A DNA stretch of 64,000 bases from Clytia hemisphaerica (Eukaryota; Cnidaria; Hydrozoa; Leptothecata; Clytiidae), in contig CACVBU010000918.1 in the NCBI GenBank assembly GCA_902728285.1, positions 329,086-393,085 of the forward strand, written 5' to 3'. How positions within the stretch are numbered: position 1 is the stretch's first letter; each line of letters begins with the position of its first letter. Positions 11,902 through 21,853 of this stretch are shown one piece after another. Under the pieces are notes generated by a model, which worked only from the letters and a program-made list of their open reading frames with translations, searched no databases and had not been told where the DNA came from. Both the position numbers and the translations under genes were made by a program.

Positions 11902-12269
11902 TATTTGAAAAACAATATCCTAGGGTGACCAAAAGTTTTGAATTGAATTGAAAAAAAAGGTTTGTCAGTTTAAAGGAAGAAAAATGACAAACATCCTTTT
12001 TGTATAAATTCAAACATTTATCAAGCTTTTGATTAAGATATATTTTAATATCATAATTTTATTTGTCAGTAAAAAAATTACACTACTGTCAGTTTCACGC
12101 TGAACGATTGTCAAGTGTAAAACTTCTTCGAAAAAATCTCAACAAAATGTACAAAAATGTGTAATCCCTTAGGGAACATATTGATTAACTATTGACAATA
12201 AAAGGTAATAAAAGATATATTTTAAAATTTTATGTTATTACTACTGATATAATATCACATGAATGCTAA

Positions 12270-12462
12270 ATTTTACATACGGACCCTTGGACCCTTACCG
12301 GGACTAAAAAGGGACAACTTTGACCAACTTTGACCAAATCTTTCCGGGGGTAAAAAAGTGAAATCTTAATATTTCTCCGACCCTTAGTAGGACCGAAATT
12401 TAATTTTCTGATTTTTCCGACCGCTAGCAGGACTTTGAAAATCCGGGGCATCTTACTTAGCT
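12270..12462. repeat. Internal fragment of G-rich dispersed repeat
   Basis: Contains GGACCCTTACCGGGACTAAA and TTTGACCAA phrases also found at 26790-26885, and a CGACCCTTAGTAGGACCG phrase. It looks like an end-less piece of the 26733 family. Not coding. Confidence 0.45.
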
Positions 12463-12662
12463 TGCCAGCGAAGATTTTCAGGCTTACTGAATCATTTTAA
12501 AACTGGAAAAAATGAACCCTATAACGCAAGCAAAACAAGCTCATAGGATTACATAAAGAATCTCCTTAGTGCAAGTTAGCTAAACGGATGTCCGTGACAT
12601 CCTAAGTGATCGAGAAGGAAATAATTTGAGCATTCGTAACGCTGTCCAACTCCCAGTGAATA

Positions 12663-12745
12663 GACCTTTTCATAAATTACGTCACGAACATCACTTGTCG
12701 CGTATTCAAACAATTTCCATGATGGTTAAGTCCCTTGTGGGTATG
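12663..12745. mobile_element. Partial copy of TA-flanked MITE (GACCTTTTCATAAATTAC end)
   Basis: The first 75-80 bp match the right arm of the complete element at 63114-63312 in reverse orientation (GACCTTTTCATAAATTACGT, then CGAACATCACTTG and CGTATTCAAACAATT). The other end is missing. Confidence 0.6.
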
Positions 12746-13129
12746 TATGCGGGATGGCAGTTTGCCATCCTCAAGGAGGACGGCTTTCTCTTTAAAACCT
12801 GCATACAACCGAATTTTAACTGTATATAAACCGCGAATTTTAGTATATATAACCTGTATCATATTTTAAGAATTTGATTTTTACTTTTCATTCCATCTCT
12901 TCGGAGAACTACAGTCGACAAAACATTTGAGGCAATTTTAGACCCCCCGCTGAGCAAAAATTGGGATTTCTCAATTTTTCAGACAATCATGGACAAAACA
13001 TTTGAGACAAAGGGGATTTCCTTGCGAAATTTTAAACACCACAAATGATTGTAAAGCGCGGTAAAGTACGTTTGGAAAGTATAATTCTAATTCTGAGTTT
13101 TAACATGAGACTTAAGACTTATAAATCTT

Positions 13130-13317
13130 TAGAAATGCTTTAAGAATGAAATGATAAGACTCTTTAATAGTCGTAAAAGCTTGAGGGCGAAAGAAACCTT
13201 CATTAGGGTTGAAATTTCTGGAAATATGACATATCGGTTAATCGCAACCAATTTGGCTGCAAGCAAAAAGTGACGGAAATATCTCATCAACAATGCTGAT
13301 CCGCTTGAGTTATACGA
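13130..13317. repeat. Single dispersed monomer of the ~187-bp repeat
   Basis: Aligns with the tandem units at 49880-50710: AAAAGCTTGAGG.CG.AAGAAACCTTCATTA, then CATATCGGTTAATCGCAACCAA and GACGGAAATATCTCATCAA. It stands alone here, followed immediately by a short deleted copy of the CACG-ended MITE (13320-13415). Confidence 0.65.
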
Positions 13318-13319
13318 TA

Positions 13320-13415
13320 CATGTTCTTTCATAAGAACGAACTATGTAAGAACATAATATCTTAAAACTCGAAAAGTCAAGAACAACAATTTTTGATTTT
13401 CTCATAAAAAACGTG
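13320..13415. mobile_element. Internally deleted copy of the CACG-ended TA MITE
   Basis: Flanked by TA. Begins CATGTTCTTTCATAAGAAC and ends CTCATAAAAAACGTG. The 257-bp family interior is reduced to about 60 bp. Confidence 0.55.
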
Positions 13416-13898
13416 TAATTTCAAAAAATGCCTCTTTTGCCGAGTGGAAACGTGACATCAATTCATAAACGTAAGTGGACTGAGTAAATTTTAGTTAGCC
13501 TTGGAATTATATCATATTACAGAAAATAGGGTAAGTAGCTAAGGGTAGAATTCCTTGAAAAATAAAATGTGCAAAAATGATTGAATTTTTGGCAAAGCAT
13601 ACTAAACGCGACTACATGTAAATAGTAGCGAAACTGCATACGTTGTATAAATTGTCAAAATTGGCCTGTTTTCGGGTTGAATGCCGATACTTTTCGCATG
13701 GGTTTTCATTCTAAAATTGGTCAATGATAACTACCTTGCCATTCTTGACTTTCAAATACGACCAAATATTTTAACATCATATCGGAAGAATCATTTTTAT
13801 TCAACGTGAATGATTTTTTTGGGAGAATTTAAATTCAAGAAGCGATGAAAAAAGAGGCAAATTTACCATTACAAAAATTCACGGTAAACTAGACTTAA

Positions 13899-14117
13899 AG
13901 GGACATTACAGTAGTAAAATGTAAACATTGCGCGAACCACGTGTCATTAAAAAGAACAATTAAAATCACGTGTCCAAAACAAACTTGTAAAACAATTGAA
14001 CAATCAAAATTAGCCATATTTGGTTTGATTTTTTATTTTGACATGTGACATTTGTTTTGATTTTGTATCCGCTGCATACAGTTTGTTTACAAATTTCGCA
14101 AGTACTGTTATGTCCCT
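13899..14117. mobile_element. TTAA-flanked MITE (piggyBac-type target)
   Basis: TTAA stands at 13895-13898 and 14118-14121. The inner ends are AGGGACATTACAGTA and TACTGTTATGTCCCT, a 15-bp inverted repeat with one mismatch. No ORF. The right TTAA is shared with the next element. Confidence 0.8.
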
Positions 14118-14121
14118 TTAA

Positions 14122-14797
14122 GGGCTCTGACCATAGCCGAAAAATTGATTTGAGTATTTAAACATAAAAGTTATGTTTTTAACAAAGAATTGCCTTTATA
14201 AATTGCTTTTTAATCAATTCCCTTAAGAGTAATTAAGAATTTAATTGCAAAAATGACGCTATGAACTTTAAAAAGACGTTAATAAAATGTTGCATTACCT
14301 TCTTCTATAAAAAGTGCTAAGTTTTAATAGATAATCAACCTTTTTGTTTGGAATTTTTTTCAAACTGTCTGCATTGAACTGTTTTAAATTTTTCGGAAAA
14401 TTTTTTTAAACTAATGCATTAAAAGTTATGGCCGTTTTTCTATGAAAAATCGGGATGAAAAGTTGGTCAAAAAGCACTATTTTAAAGATATTGAGACAAA
14501 TAAGCTTTTAGAAAAATTTTCCGAAAATCCTTTTTTAGTTCGGTAAAAGATACACCATCTACCGCAAAAATTAAATTTTTCTTTTCTTTGCCGAAAATCA
14601 GCTCTTCAAAGTTGAAATACTCTTCTTCGCAAAAGTTTTCATTTTCTTTTTTATCAATTTTTTTCATGGCGATTCTTAAAATCTCAGACTCAAGGATAAT
14701 TGGCCTAACAGTAAATGTATAACATGCCACAGTTTTGTGTGATATACATCAAGTAGAAATTCATATTTGTACGTGGCAAATATACAAAATTCACTCA
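14122..14797. mobile_element. 3'-truncated copy of a TTAA-flanked element carrying a small conserved ORF
   Basis: Begins GGGCTCTGACCATAG directly after TTAA at 14118-14121 and is similar along its length to the complete copy at 51171-51879, until about 14797 where the right terminal repeat is missing. It carries the small minus-strand frame at 14482-14730. The similarity extends through the TTTATAAATTGCTTTTTAATC segment. Confidence 0.75.
14482..14730 (-). CDS. Small acidic ORF conserved between two copies of a TTAA element
   Basis: An 82-codon frame beginning MACYTFTVRPIILESE, then MKKIDKKENENF and EEEYFNFEELIFGKEKK. The other copy, at 51645-51845, encodes the same peptide with many conservative changes (MACYTFSVRQTIPESE, EEYFNFEELSFGEEK). 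I do not recognise a family. It could be a captured host exon, a relic of a larger transposon protein, or chance conservation due to the recent age of the copies. No catalytic motif is visible. Confidence 0.35.
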   Translation of the reverse strand: MACYTFTVRPIILESEILRIAMKKIDKKENENFCEEEYFNFEELIFGKEKKNLIFAVDGVSFTELKKDFRKIFLKAYLSQYL

Positions 14798-14875
14798 TCC
14801 CCGCAAAGAACCCTATCTAAAAGCATTTTAATCTCGTATACTAATTCGAATGTCATTGGTTAATCCCTTGGGATA

Positions 14876-15923
14876 TTAAATGTAACTTCCTTGCATATAC
14901 AAGTAGCCACACAAATAGCCCGGGGGCTTCTTATAGCTTTCTTTGATAGACTGGATGGCGTTGATAAATACTTCATAGGAATTTTTCAGAAAGCAAGTTT
15001 AAGTCAGAAGCAAACTCTTCTAGTCTACCATACAACCGACCCTTCGTCAAAGGAATGGTGTCGAGTGAACAATGGTTTAAGAAATAGAAAATCACATGAG
15101 CCTACCTTTGCTGATGTCATCAATGGTACGTTTGACAGCAGCACGAATCAAGTTATCGATCAAAAACATCCAATGCGGCAAGACGTTCATATGGTCACGA
15201 ATCACTTCTGATATCTGGTGAAAGAAAGATAAAAGTACGGCAAAGCCTCCATAACTCGAACACGCATGGGTAACAAAAAATTGTTCGAATTCAATTCATC
15301 CAAAAGTTCCAGACTTTGTCGAAGACGTCTGTCACAGAGCATCGAATCAAAGATTTACGAAAGATAAGCTTTACTGTGATCAACTATAGTTGAGATACTT
15401 ACGCATTCAGCCACTAGGTGAAAAGCCAATTGGACTTCATTAAGAACGCGACTGTCTCCTGGAAAATCTCTTTGGATTGGGCCTGTAAATTGATAAAGTG
15501 CAACTTTAGTGATTGTGGAAGACAATGTTTTATCATTTTCATCAAGATAATCACCCAAAATCTAGAATTTGCGAGAATTATTTTGGAAAATTTTACCTAA
15601 ATTTGCAGAAATTAGTTTAGTTTACTAGTTCTAATTTAGTTAAAATATTTAAATAGGCTGATATTACCTAGGCTGTAGACGATGACTGATCTTTATTGTG
15701 CAGTTAAGTTTTGTTGGTGGTCGAGGTACTGGGTTAGAAAGCAAAAGGCGAATCATCGAAAGATGTTATGGGAAAAACACCCTAGAAAATGCACTCCTAA
15801 AAATGAGTTTTTTTCAAGTATAATTTAATTTGTTGTTTTACAGGTCAAGCTACTTACAAAAGAAGGTTGGTCGGCGAAAAAATTATTAAAGCATCTTATA
15901 AAAACTCCACCTCCTCTGAGAAA
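14876..15923 (-). CDS. Last four exons of an unrecognised cellular gene
   Basis: Exons are 15923-15858, 15561-15403, 15214-15106 and 14970-14876 (stop TAA at 14876-14878). Junctions are TTT|GTAAGT, TTCTAG|ATT, TGC|GTAAGT, TTTCACCAG|ATA, AAAG|GTAGGC and ATGAAG|TA, with matching phases 0, 0 and 1. The 141-residue C-terminus reads FLRGGGVFIRCFNNFF, then ILGDYLDENDKTLSS, FHLVAEC, ISEVIRDHMNVLPHWMF, LIDNLIRAAVKRTIDDISK and PPGYLCGYLYMQGSYI. It looks soluble and helical, with no signal peptide or membrane segment. I do not recognise the family. The 5' exons are not fixed; the exons at 27801-29457 are candidates, but their phase requires at least one missing exon between. Confidence 0.6.
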
Positions 15924-15927
15924 CTAC

Positions 15928-16019
15928 TTTCTCCACTATTTCTCCTTTACGAAATGAAACAAACAATAAAAAACGATAGTTGTTTCTACTTTTTGTTTGG
16001 TATTTGCTTACATTAACAC
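15928..16019 (-). repeat. Split direct repeat B2, right end of the YR retrotransposon
   Basis: A 92-bp copy of 16846-16937 with about three differences, sharing GAAATGAAACAAACAATAAA and TTGTTTCTACTTTTTGTTTG. It marks the 3' boundary of the element, which reads on the minus strand. Outside it lie only GTAG and then the coding exon of the 14876-15923 gene. Confidence 0.85.
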
Positions 16020-16668
16020 TCGCGGTAAAAAAAATGTTTAACAAATTCGGTAGTAAAATTACAAGTTGGATAAACTCAAAAAAAATACAACTGAATTTTT
16101 GTGACGAAGCGTGTAGCGTAAAACCCCCAGTGGCTGTTTATTCTGGAGGAAACATTATCTCCGAACCAATGGCGTCCGTCACCCCGACCTTCGGAGGTTA
16201 AAGGTCTTCCCCCCTTTATGTACAAATTGTTGACCGTCAAATGTAAGAGATCATAAATTTAAATTATAATTATTATAAAGGATTTTTACGAGGTATGAGC
16301 TTCATAGCTTCAAAATGTTATCAATCTATTTGTAATTTTCGTTTAAGGAATACCAAATTCATCAACTTGATAAAACACATCCCCGATTCCATGTTTGATA
16401 AGTTGTCGGTGGTGAATGTTGATAAGATCGTCAATCCCCAATGACCGGCGTTTGTTTTGGTAATCGATCGTCTTTTAGTATATTCTATTGTAGTCCTTGG
16501 TGGTTGATCGTCTGAGCCATTGATTGATCATCTGTTTGAAGTCCAGGAAGAAGCGCTCGTTCGATGTTCCAATGTCATAAAAGTAAAGAAAGGTTGACCG
16601 GAGTATACAGGGGCTTATGGTTAAATATAGTACGAGAAAATCTGGAAATTTCGGAGAAGTTTGCTAAA
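16020..16668. other. Spacer between A2 and B2 of the YR retrotransposon
   Basis: About 650 bp with no convincing ORF on either strand. A 73-codon plus-strand frame overlapping B2 is repeat-derived. It holds short runs of GATCGTC/GATCATC-like sequence around 16410-16530. The position corresponds to the sequence between the internal B1A2 and terminal B2 repeats in PAT-like elements. Confidence 0.5.
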
Positions 16669-16846
16669 GTATGTTAAAATGTGATTTGAGTGAATGCAAT
16701 AGCGAGGATGATTTAGAATTTTGAATTGTATTTAAAGACGTACGAATCATAATTATCACTTAATGATGCGCATGCATAATTAATTTTCCGTGCGAAATTG
16801 TTGAGAACCTGCTTTTCCAGCTTTTTTCAATCGCTGGAAACATCGT
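16669..16846 (-). repeat. Split direct repeat A2 (internal)
   Basis: 178 bp, identical by eye to 21854-22031, including GTATGTTAAAATGTGATTTG at one end and TTCAATCGCTGGAAACATCG at the other. It abuts B1. Confidence 0.9.
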
Positions 16847-16937
16847 TTCTCCACTGTTTCTCCTTTTCGAAATGAAACAAACAATAAAAAACGATAGTTG
16901 TTTCTACTTTTTGTTTGGTATTTGCTTGCATTAACAC
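16846..16937 (-). repeat. Split direct repeat B1 (internal)
   Basis: 92 bp matching the terminal B2 copy at 15928-16019. It joins A2 to form the internal B1A2 unit and lies 26 bp beyond the stop of the recombinase ORF. Confidence 0.88.
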
Positions 16938-16963
16938 GAGAAAGAAAAAGGAAGTCGGAATGT

Positions 16964-17965
16964 CTAAATCCCTAAAGAACGGGAAATTTCAAAACGTTTT
17001 TCGGCATTGTCTTTGATATACGTGTTTCTGCTGGTGTTCGATGACCAACGACCGTGTTTTGAAATGAGACGGTCCGAAATACCATTGTTTGCTGCCTCTG
17101 ATGCACCTCCTGATCTTAATGAGTGCAAGCCGTAAATGGAAGGATTGGTTTCTTTTGAAAGATGATCCTTGAAAGTTTTCAAAGCGGTCGTGTAGGATAT
17201 CGGAAGAAGACCATGGGCATTGTGACCACTCTTTGTTTTGTAAAGATGACAAATTAGGTAAGCCTCGGGTTTGTAATTTAATTTGAATAGTGACAAATAT
17301 TTGCGAAGCCAGTAAATTGGGCAGCATTTTGTTCCTGTCTTGCTAATGAAAACGATATTACCTTCACGAACTTGGTCGGTTTTTGACTTTGGTAGAAAAA
17401 CTGTTGCACCGAAATTGTCAAAAGTGATTTCCTTTATCTGAATTTGAAGGATTTCGCTAATTCTGAAAAATGCTGCAAAACCTATAATGACCATGAGAAG
17501 AAAGCGAATTTCGACTAAATTTGTTGAAGTGAAATATGTTTTTGCGAGGTTTCTAATAAGCTCAGAAGGCAAGGGCTCCTTTCGGCGGTGTCTGTCTGAT
17601 GGGGATCGCCTCTCTGCAATGATGCGTTTACCTCCTTCGAGTGCTAACTTAACAAGTTGGTGATCTGTTGGAAAATCAAAACCTGAATTCAAATGACCCC
17701 ACCTTATACCCAAGATTGCTGCTGTCAGTGCGCCTTCGGTTGCGAAAGAGTTTGTGAGATCGTTTAAGTAGATGGCGACGTAAAGTGGATCCGCAGGACA
17801 ACTGTTTATTTCTTCGAAGGGGTCAGCCCAAGATACCCATTTCTCCCATGCTGGCTTGTATTTTCTCAAAGTAGATTTTGCGTAAGCTGCTTCTAATAGG
17901 GTAGTTAGACTTTCGGCTTTCCGTTTGAGGCTTTTATTCTTAATTGCCATTAACTTCTCTTTCAA
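16964..17965 (-). CDS. Tyrosine recombinase (phage-integrase fold) of the YR retrotransposon
   Basis: A single open frame of 333 residues. The N-terminal SAM-like DNA-binding half includes LLEAAYAKSTLRKYKPAWEK and WVSWAD. The catalytic half shows the first arginine in FAAFFRISEIL (about residue 165-175), a lysine region around LPKSKTDQVREG, the HxxR box as HSLRSGGASEAANNG, the HGRW motif, and the tyrosine nucleophile in NTYIKD near residue 318. All the expected catalytic positions are present. The enzyme would integrate the circular cDNA instead of a DDE integrase. It is the only uninterrupted gene of the element. Confidence 0.92.
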   Translation of the reverse strand: MKEKLMAIKNKSLKRKAESLTTLLEAAYAKSTLRKYKPAWEKWVSWADPFEEINSCPADPLYVAIYLNDLTNSFATEGALTAAILGIRWGHLNSGFDFPTDHQLVKLALEGGKRIIAERRSPSDRHRRKEPLPSELIRNLAKTYFTSTNLVEIRFLLMVIIGFAAFFRISEILQIQIKEITFDNFGATVFLPKSKTDQVREGNIVFISKTGTKCCPIYWLRKYLSLFKLNYKPEAYLICHLYKTKSGHNAHGLLPISYTTALKTFKDHLSKETNPSIYGLHSLRSGGASEAANNGISDRLISKHGRWSSNTSRNTYIKDNAEKRFEISRSLGI

Positions 17966-18021
17966 ACTTGGAGCGTAATTATCTGTCGGAAAATTTAAAG
18001 TGCAATAAATTAAGTAAATAA

Positions 18022-18261
18022 TTATGTTACCTCTACGTCTGCGAACTTGAATTCAAGGTAGTAATCAATCATCAACTGGAGAACGATTGCTCCTTCAAGT
18101 GCGTTGCACAGGGGCATTGACGCATAAGTTGTGTTGCACAGGGGCATTGACACGTCAAAGGTGTTGCACAGCGGCATTGACACATAAAACACATTTGTAA
18201 CGGAGACAGTGATGTGAAGTAAATTCGTTTTGCAACGGGGCGTTAAAGTTGTCACCATCAT
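18022..18261. repeat. Short tandem repeat between RT/RNase H and recombinase genes
   Basis: Three successive units containing GTGTTGCACAGGGGCATTGA (one G/C variant), spaced about 30 bp, between about 18098 and 18182, with a weaker fourth (TTTGCAACGGGGCG) at 18230. An open minus-strand frame crosses it (SMPLCNT repeated) but looks like a by-product of the repeat. It may be a structural or regulatory part of the element. Confidence 0.6.
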
Positions 18262-18541
18262 AAAATAGAATAAAGGAAGAATTTGTTAAGATCTTGTTCA
18301 TTTAGTTTGCTCAATATATTATGCGGACATGTCAATAAATAACGCCAAAGAGTAAAAATTTGCAAAGCCGTCAAAAATACAATCGGTGTTTGAATAATTG
18401 ACAAAGAAAGGATCAAGCACTAAAAAATGTTTTACAAAAGGTTCAAACTCGAAACCGTTTGATGTCAATAAAGGCCAGTAGTATGCTGATGGCCACAAGG
18501 GGATAAATAGTATGCCTTTACCTTTACAATTTCTTAAATGT

Positions 18542-20283
18542 TTAATTGTTTTTTCCTACTAATGCTATTGGAGGACAAAGCCAATTAATTTCATGGTTTC
18601 CCCAGTGGCACGAAAAAGAATTAACTGCAGAAGTACCAGGACAATATTCTTTGGAGTTAAACCGAGAAAATTTTTTGTTTAAGCTGTCTGAAAATCGGTC
18701 GATGGTAACCTGTCCGTAGTTTTTAAGTACATAATCAAAAGTTTCATTGTCAATTGACCAGTTGTCTGTATCGTTGGTCTTTGAGATTTTATCGGCAATT
18801 TCGTTTAACTCTCTAGGGATCCAAGTAGGGTAAATTTCAATGTTGGACGATAAACAAATGTTAAAATTTCGATTGCAAGATTTTGCAAGTGTTGCTTTGT
18901 GCTACCTCGATTTATGATTCTACATATATTATTATTGTCGGTAAACCACTCAATATTTTCGTTTTCTAAGATTTTAGGAAATGATAGCAAAATGTATTTT
19001 ACTGCAAGAAGTTCGCAGTAAGTCGAGCTGGTTTGCCGTTCGGTTCGGTCAAAGTTCCCTCTAGCTATGATGTTACCGAGTTTTTCCACAACATAACCCC
19101 CGGTAACCGGTTTCACTTGCATCCAAAAAAACGATTTTTGTGACTTCAGGTTGTGTGTTAATTCTAAAGCTCTTCGTGACTTCTAAATTTTCCTTCCAAA
19201 ATTCGAGCTCTTGTCTTACATCAAATGTTAGGAGACGTTTTTTGTCCCAAGAGAAACTGGATTCGACAAATTTGTACAATTGCTTTGTAAATAAATAAAC
19301 AAGTGGCCCGATAGCTTGTGCCATAGAAATAAGATTTCCTGCTATTCTAGAAATTTCTCTAGCTGAAATAAATTCACAATTTAAAGCTTCTAAAAGTAAG
19401 TTTTGGACTTTCAGAATTTTTGTTGTTGGGACTTCGAATTTCATTTTTTCAGTATCGATTATGAAACCTAGCCATGTTTTTCTTTTTTCGGGTTCGAGGC
19501 TCGACTTTTCAAAGTTTACTGTCAAACCAGCTGATTGCATGTCTTGCAGCATCCTATCTCTCGATCGAATCAAAGAAAAATGTGAACTATCCCCAGCTAT
19601 ACCGTCATCAAGATACATCGCGCATTTAATTCCCATCGGACGCCATCTCTTTACTAATTGTCGCATGAGCTTTGTAAAAACTAAGCATGCTATATTTAAC
19701 CCAAATGGCAAAACTTTGAACACAAAAAATTGCATTTTACCGTCGAATTCCCATGCGAATCCCAAAAAGGTTCGAAAAATATGATTGATCGGTACATGAT
19801 GGTATCCGCTTTTGAGGTCGAAAGTGATTAAAAAATCGTTCTGGTCGATTAACTCTGAGGCTTGTTTTAAATTTTCGTATTTGAATTTGTTTGGTTTGAT
19901 GAATTTATTGACGTGTCTGAGATCTAATACCAACCTAAGCTTAGAATTTCTTTCTGCTACGGTTAAGGGGTTGATGCAGTAGGGTGGCTCCGATACTTTT
20001 TCAATACAACTGTCTTCCAAAAGTTTTTTGATGCTGTCTTTGACAAAATGGTCGTTCTTTAAACTGGACGCATTGTTCTTAGCGTAAAAAGGTGGTGGGT
20101 TTGATTCAAAGGGTATTTTATAGCCTTCACGTACGACACCCAGGGCGAATTTTGATGCTTTCAAATCTTTTTCCCAAAAGTGCGAAAATTTCATTATCTT
20201 ACCAGCAACGGAGACGCTTTCGGAAGATTGCTCAAATTCCCAAAATCTCTCTGGAGAAGCGAAAAATCGAACAAAAACTTGAT
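18542..20283 (-). pseudogene. Reverse transcriptase plus RNase H of the YR retrotransposon, frameshifted
   Basis: The frame opens around 20283. It has VAGKIMKFSHFW then GVVREGYKIPF, the N-terminal motif of DIRS/Ngaro polymerases. RT blocks follow: RLVLDLRHVNKFIKP, LITFDLKSGYHHVPI, VLPFGLNIA and the catalytic CAMYLDDGIAG. RNase H begins at IVFLDASETGYRG, then CELLAVKYILLSF and WFTDNNN. A C-terminal part (WIPRELNEIADKIS, DRFSDSLNKKF, CHWGNHEINWLCPPI) ends at 18542. The frame breaks near 19100 and again near 18845, so this copy cannot make an intact RT/RNase H unless the breaks are sequencing errors. The start has no ATG near the domain, which suggests expression by frameshifting or splicing from gag. 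Confidence 0.85.
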
Positions 20284-20596
20284 ATCAAATTGGCGAAAGT
20301 TATTTAGAAAACAACGATGTTACACAAATTTGAATTACATTCTACACGTTAAGTGTTGTTCATGTATATAAATTTAATAAATTGAAATGACTGTCCTTTG
20401 GTTAAAGTACATTAAACACAATGAACTTCATAATTCGAAATTACTGTCTTTTGATTAAAGTACATCAAGCACAATGAATTTAATTGTTCATAAAAGATAA
20501 AATAATACTAAGGAAAGTCGTTTGAATTATAACGCTTCAATTTTTCAACACGAGTAAGCAACTTGACTGTGAAATTTAAAGTGATAACGAATATTT

Positions 20597-21262
20597 TTAT
20601 CCGGAGGTACTTTTACCGTCTTTCGAGCTTTTTGAAGAACTTGACGAATTTTTATTTGTTGATGACGATGAATGTGATTTTGTTGAATATGCGAGAGACG
20701 AAGGTGATACTATATTCGAAAAGGGACAGTACTTTATTGTAATCTGAATCATCGGAAAGTTTTTGTTTTTTATAAAAACGGCCTTTGACAATCTCTGCGT
20801 TTTTTATTGCCCTCTTTAGTCTTTTCTCCTCTGCCTCCCCAGATGTCAATTCATTAGCTTTAAATTCCTTAACTGTTAGCCAACCGTAGGCATCGGCGAT
20901 CCTTAAATGCTTTATCCTGGTTTCAAGTAATTGCTTACCTTTCTTTAAAGCAGTTGTTATTCCTTCCACGTCCGTTGTTTCGATAGCTTCAAGGGCATCA
21001 TCAATTTTCTCCAAAACTTTTGTATTATGTTTGAACTGATCGGGTGTCCAGCCTTTGAAAAAGTAACATTGTCGCTTTTTCTTTTATTCTCAAGCTTTTC
21101 CTTTAATTTTGTTAATGTATTAGAATTTGTTACAGAGGTTTGATCTGCAACTTGTTGCGCTCTTTCTTCTGCTACGTTTAAGACTTGAGGTCTCAACTCT
21201 GTTTGAATGATTTCTTTCACAACCACCTTCAACTGTTCGTAATTAATAGCTCCATCAGCCAT
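20597..21262 (-). pseudogene. Gag-like ORF of the YR retrotransposon, frameshifted
   Basis: Starts MADGAINYEQLKVVVKEI, followed by a glutamine- and lysine-rich helical region. Near 21085, in an A-run, the frame must shift to continue as CYFFKGWTPDQFKHN, VLEKIDDALEAIET, LRIADAYGWLTVKEF. A second shift near 20710 leads into a serine-rich tail (SHSSSSTNKN, SSKSSKDGKS). The order before RT and the helical composition match DIRS/Ngaro gag. No zinc knuckle is visible. Both breaks are small indels, so they may be assembly or read errors or true decay. Confidence 0.65.
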
Positions 21263-21271
21263 CTCTCTGAC

Positions 21272-21838
21272 TAGCCTGGGAATCCAAGCTCATAATTTTA
21301 GAAAAAACAAAAAATACCTCACCTCTCACAAAGTTCTAAAAGTATAGAGCTTGGTGCAGGTAGATTAGTCTGACACAGAATGTTATAAACAGTCTGTGTG
21401 TGAACCCTTGTTGATAGACTTTCTGAACTTTGGAAACCCAGGCAAACACACATAATCAACTTACCATAAAAACTCTTTCACAAGCTCTAAAGACTTTCAA
21501 AACTACTAAAAACCACATTAAAGCATCAGCCACATGTATTTAGACTTCTAACCAACAGCCATTTTGTTTCTAAATGAATCTATGTTTTCATTTTCATTTG
21601 TTTTCCTTTTTTCTGCAAAGTCAGCTTTTTCCATAAATTATGCGCGCGCATCGAAATTATCAAAATGCGCGCGAAAGTACTGCTAAGTAATACGCCGAAA
21701 GCTGGCCAATCAGGCCGAACCTGTATTGCAGGGAAAAATGTCCCTGCAGGCGAGTTACCTGCACCAAGCGTTAAACCAGCAGCAAAAATATCATAAACTA
21801 GACTGTGAAAAAAGTTTAACGCTTGGATTCCCAGGCTA
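21272..21838. mobile_element. Nested DNA transposon/MITE with 18-bp TIRs and 9-bp target duplication
   Basis: The termini TAGCCTGGGAATCCAAGC and GCTTGGATTCCCAGGCTA are perfect inverted repeats. CTCTCTGAC occurs just outside both (21263-21271 and 21839-21847). It is inserted inside the YR retrotransposon, directly upstream of the gag start codon (21260-21262). A 9-bp duplication would fit a Mutator-like element; an 8-bp reading would fit hAT or P types. No transposase. Confidence 0.88.
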
Positions 21839-21853
21839 CTCTCTGACATGTGT

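Noticed and set aside
15840..15930. Plus-strand exon-like reading EGWSAKKLLKHL after TTTTACAG
   Set aside because: Suggests a transposase HTH, but the minus strand has a phase-consistent exon with better splice signals joining three further exons.
20092..20371. Plus-strand ORFs opposite the RT start
   Set aside because: Shadows of the RT/gag region with no motif.
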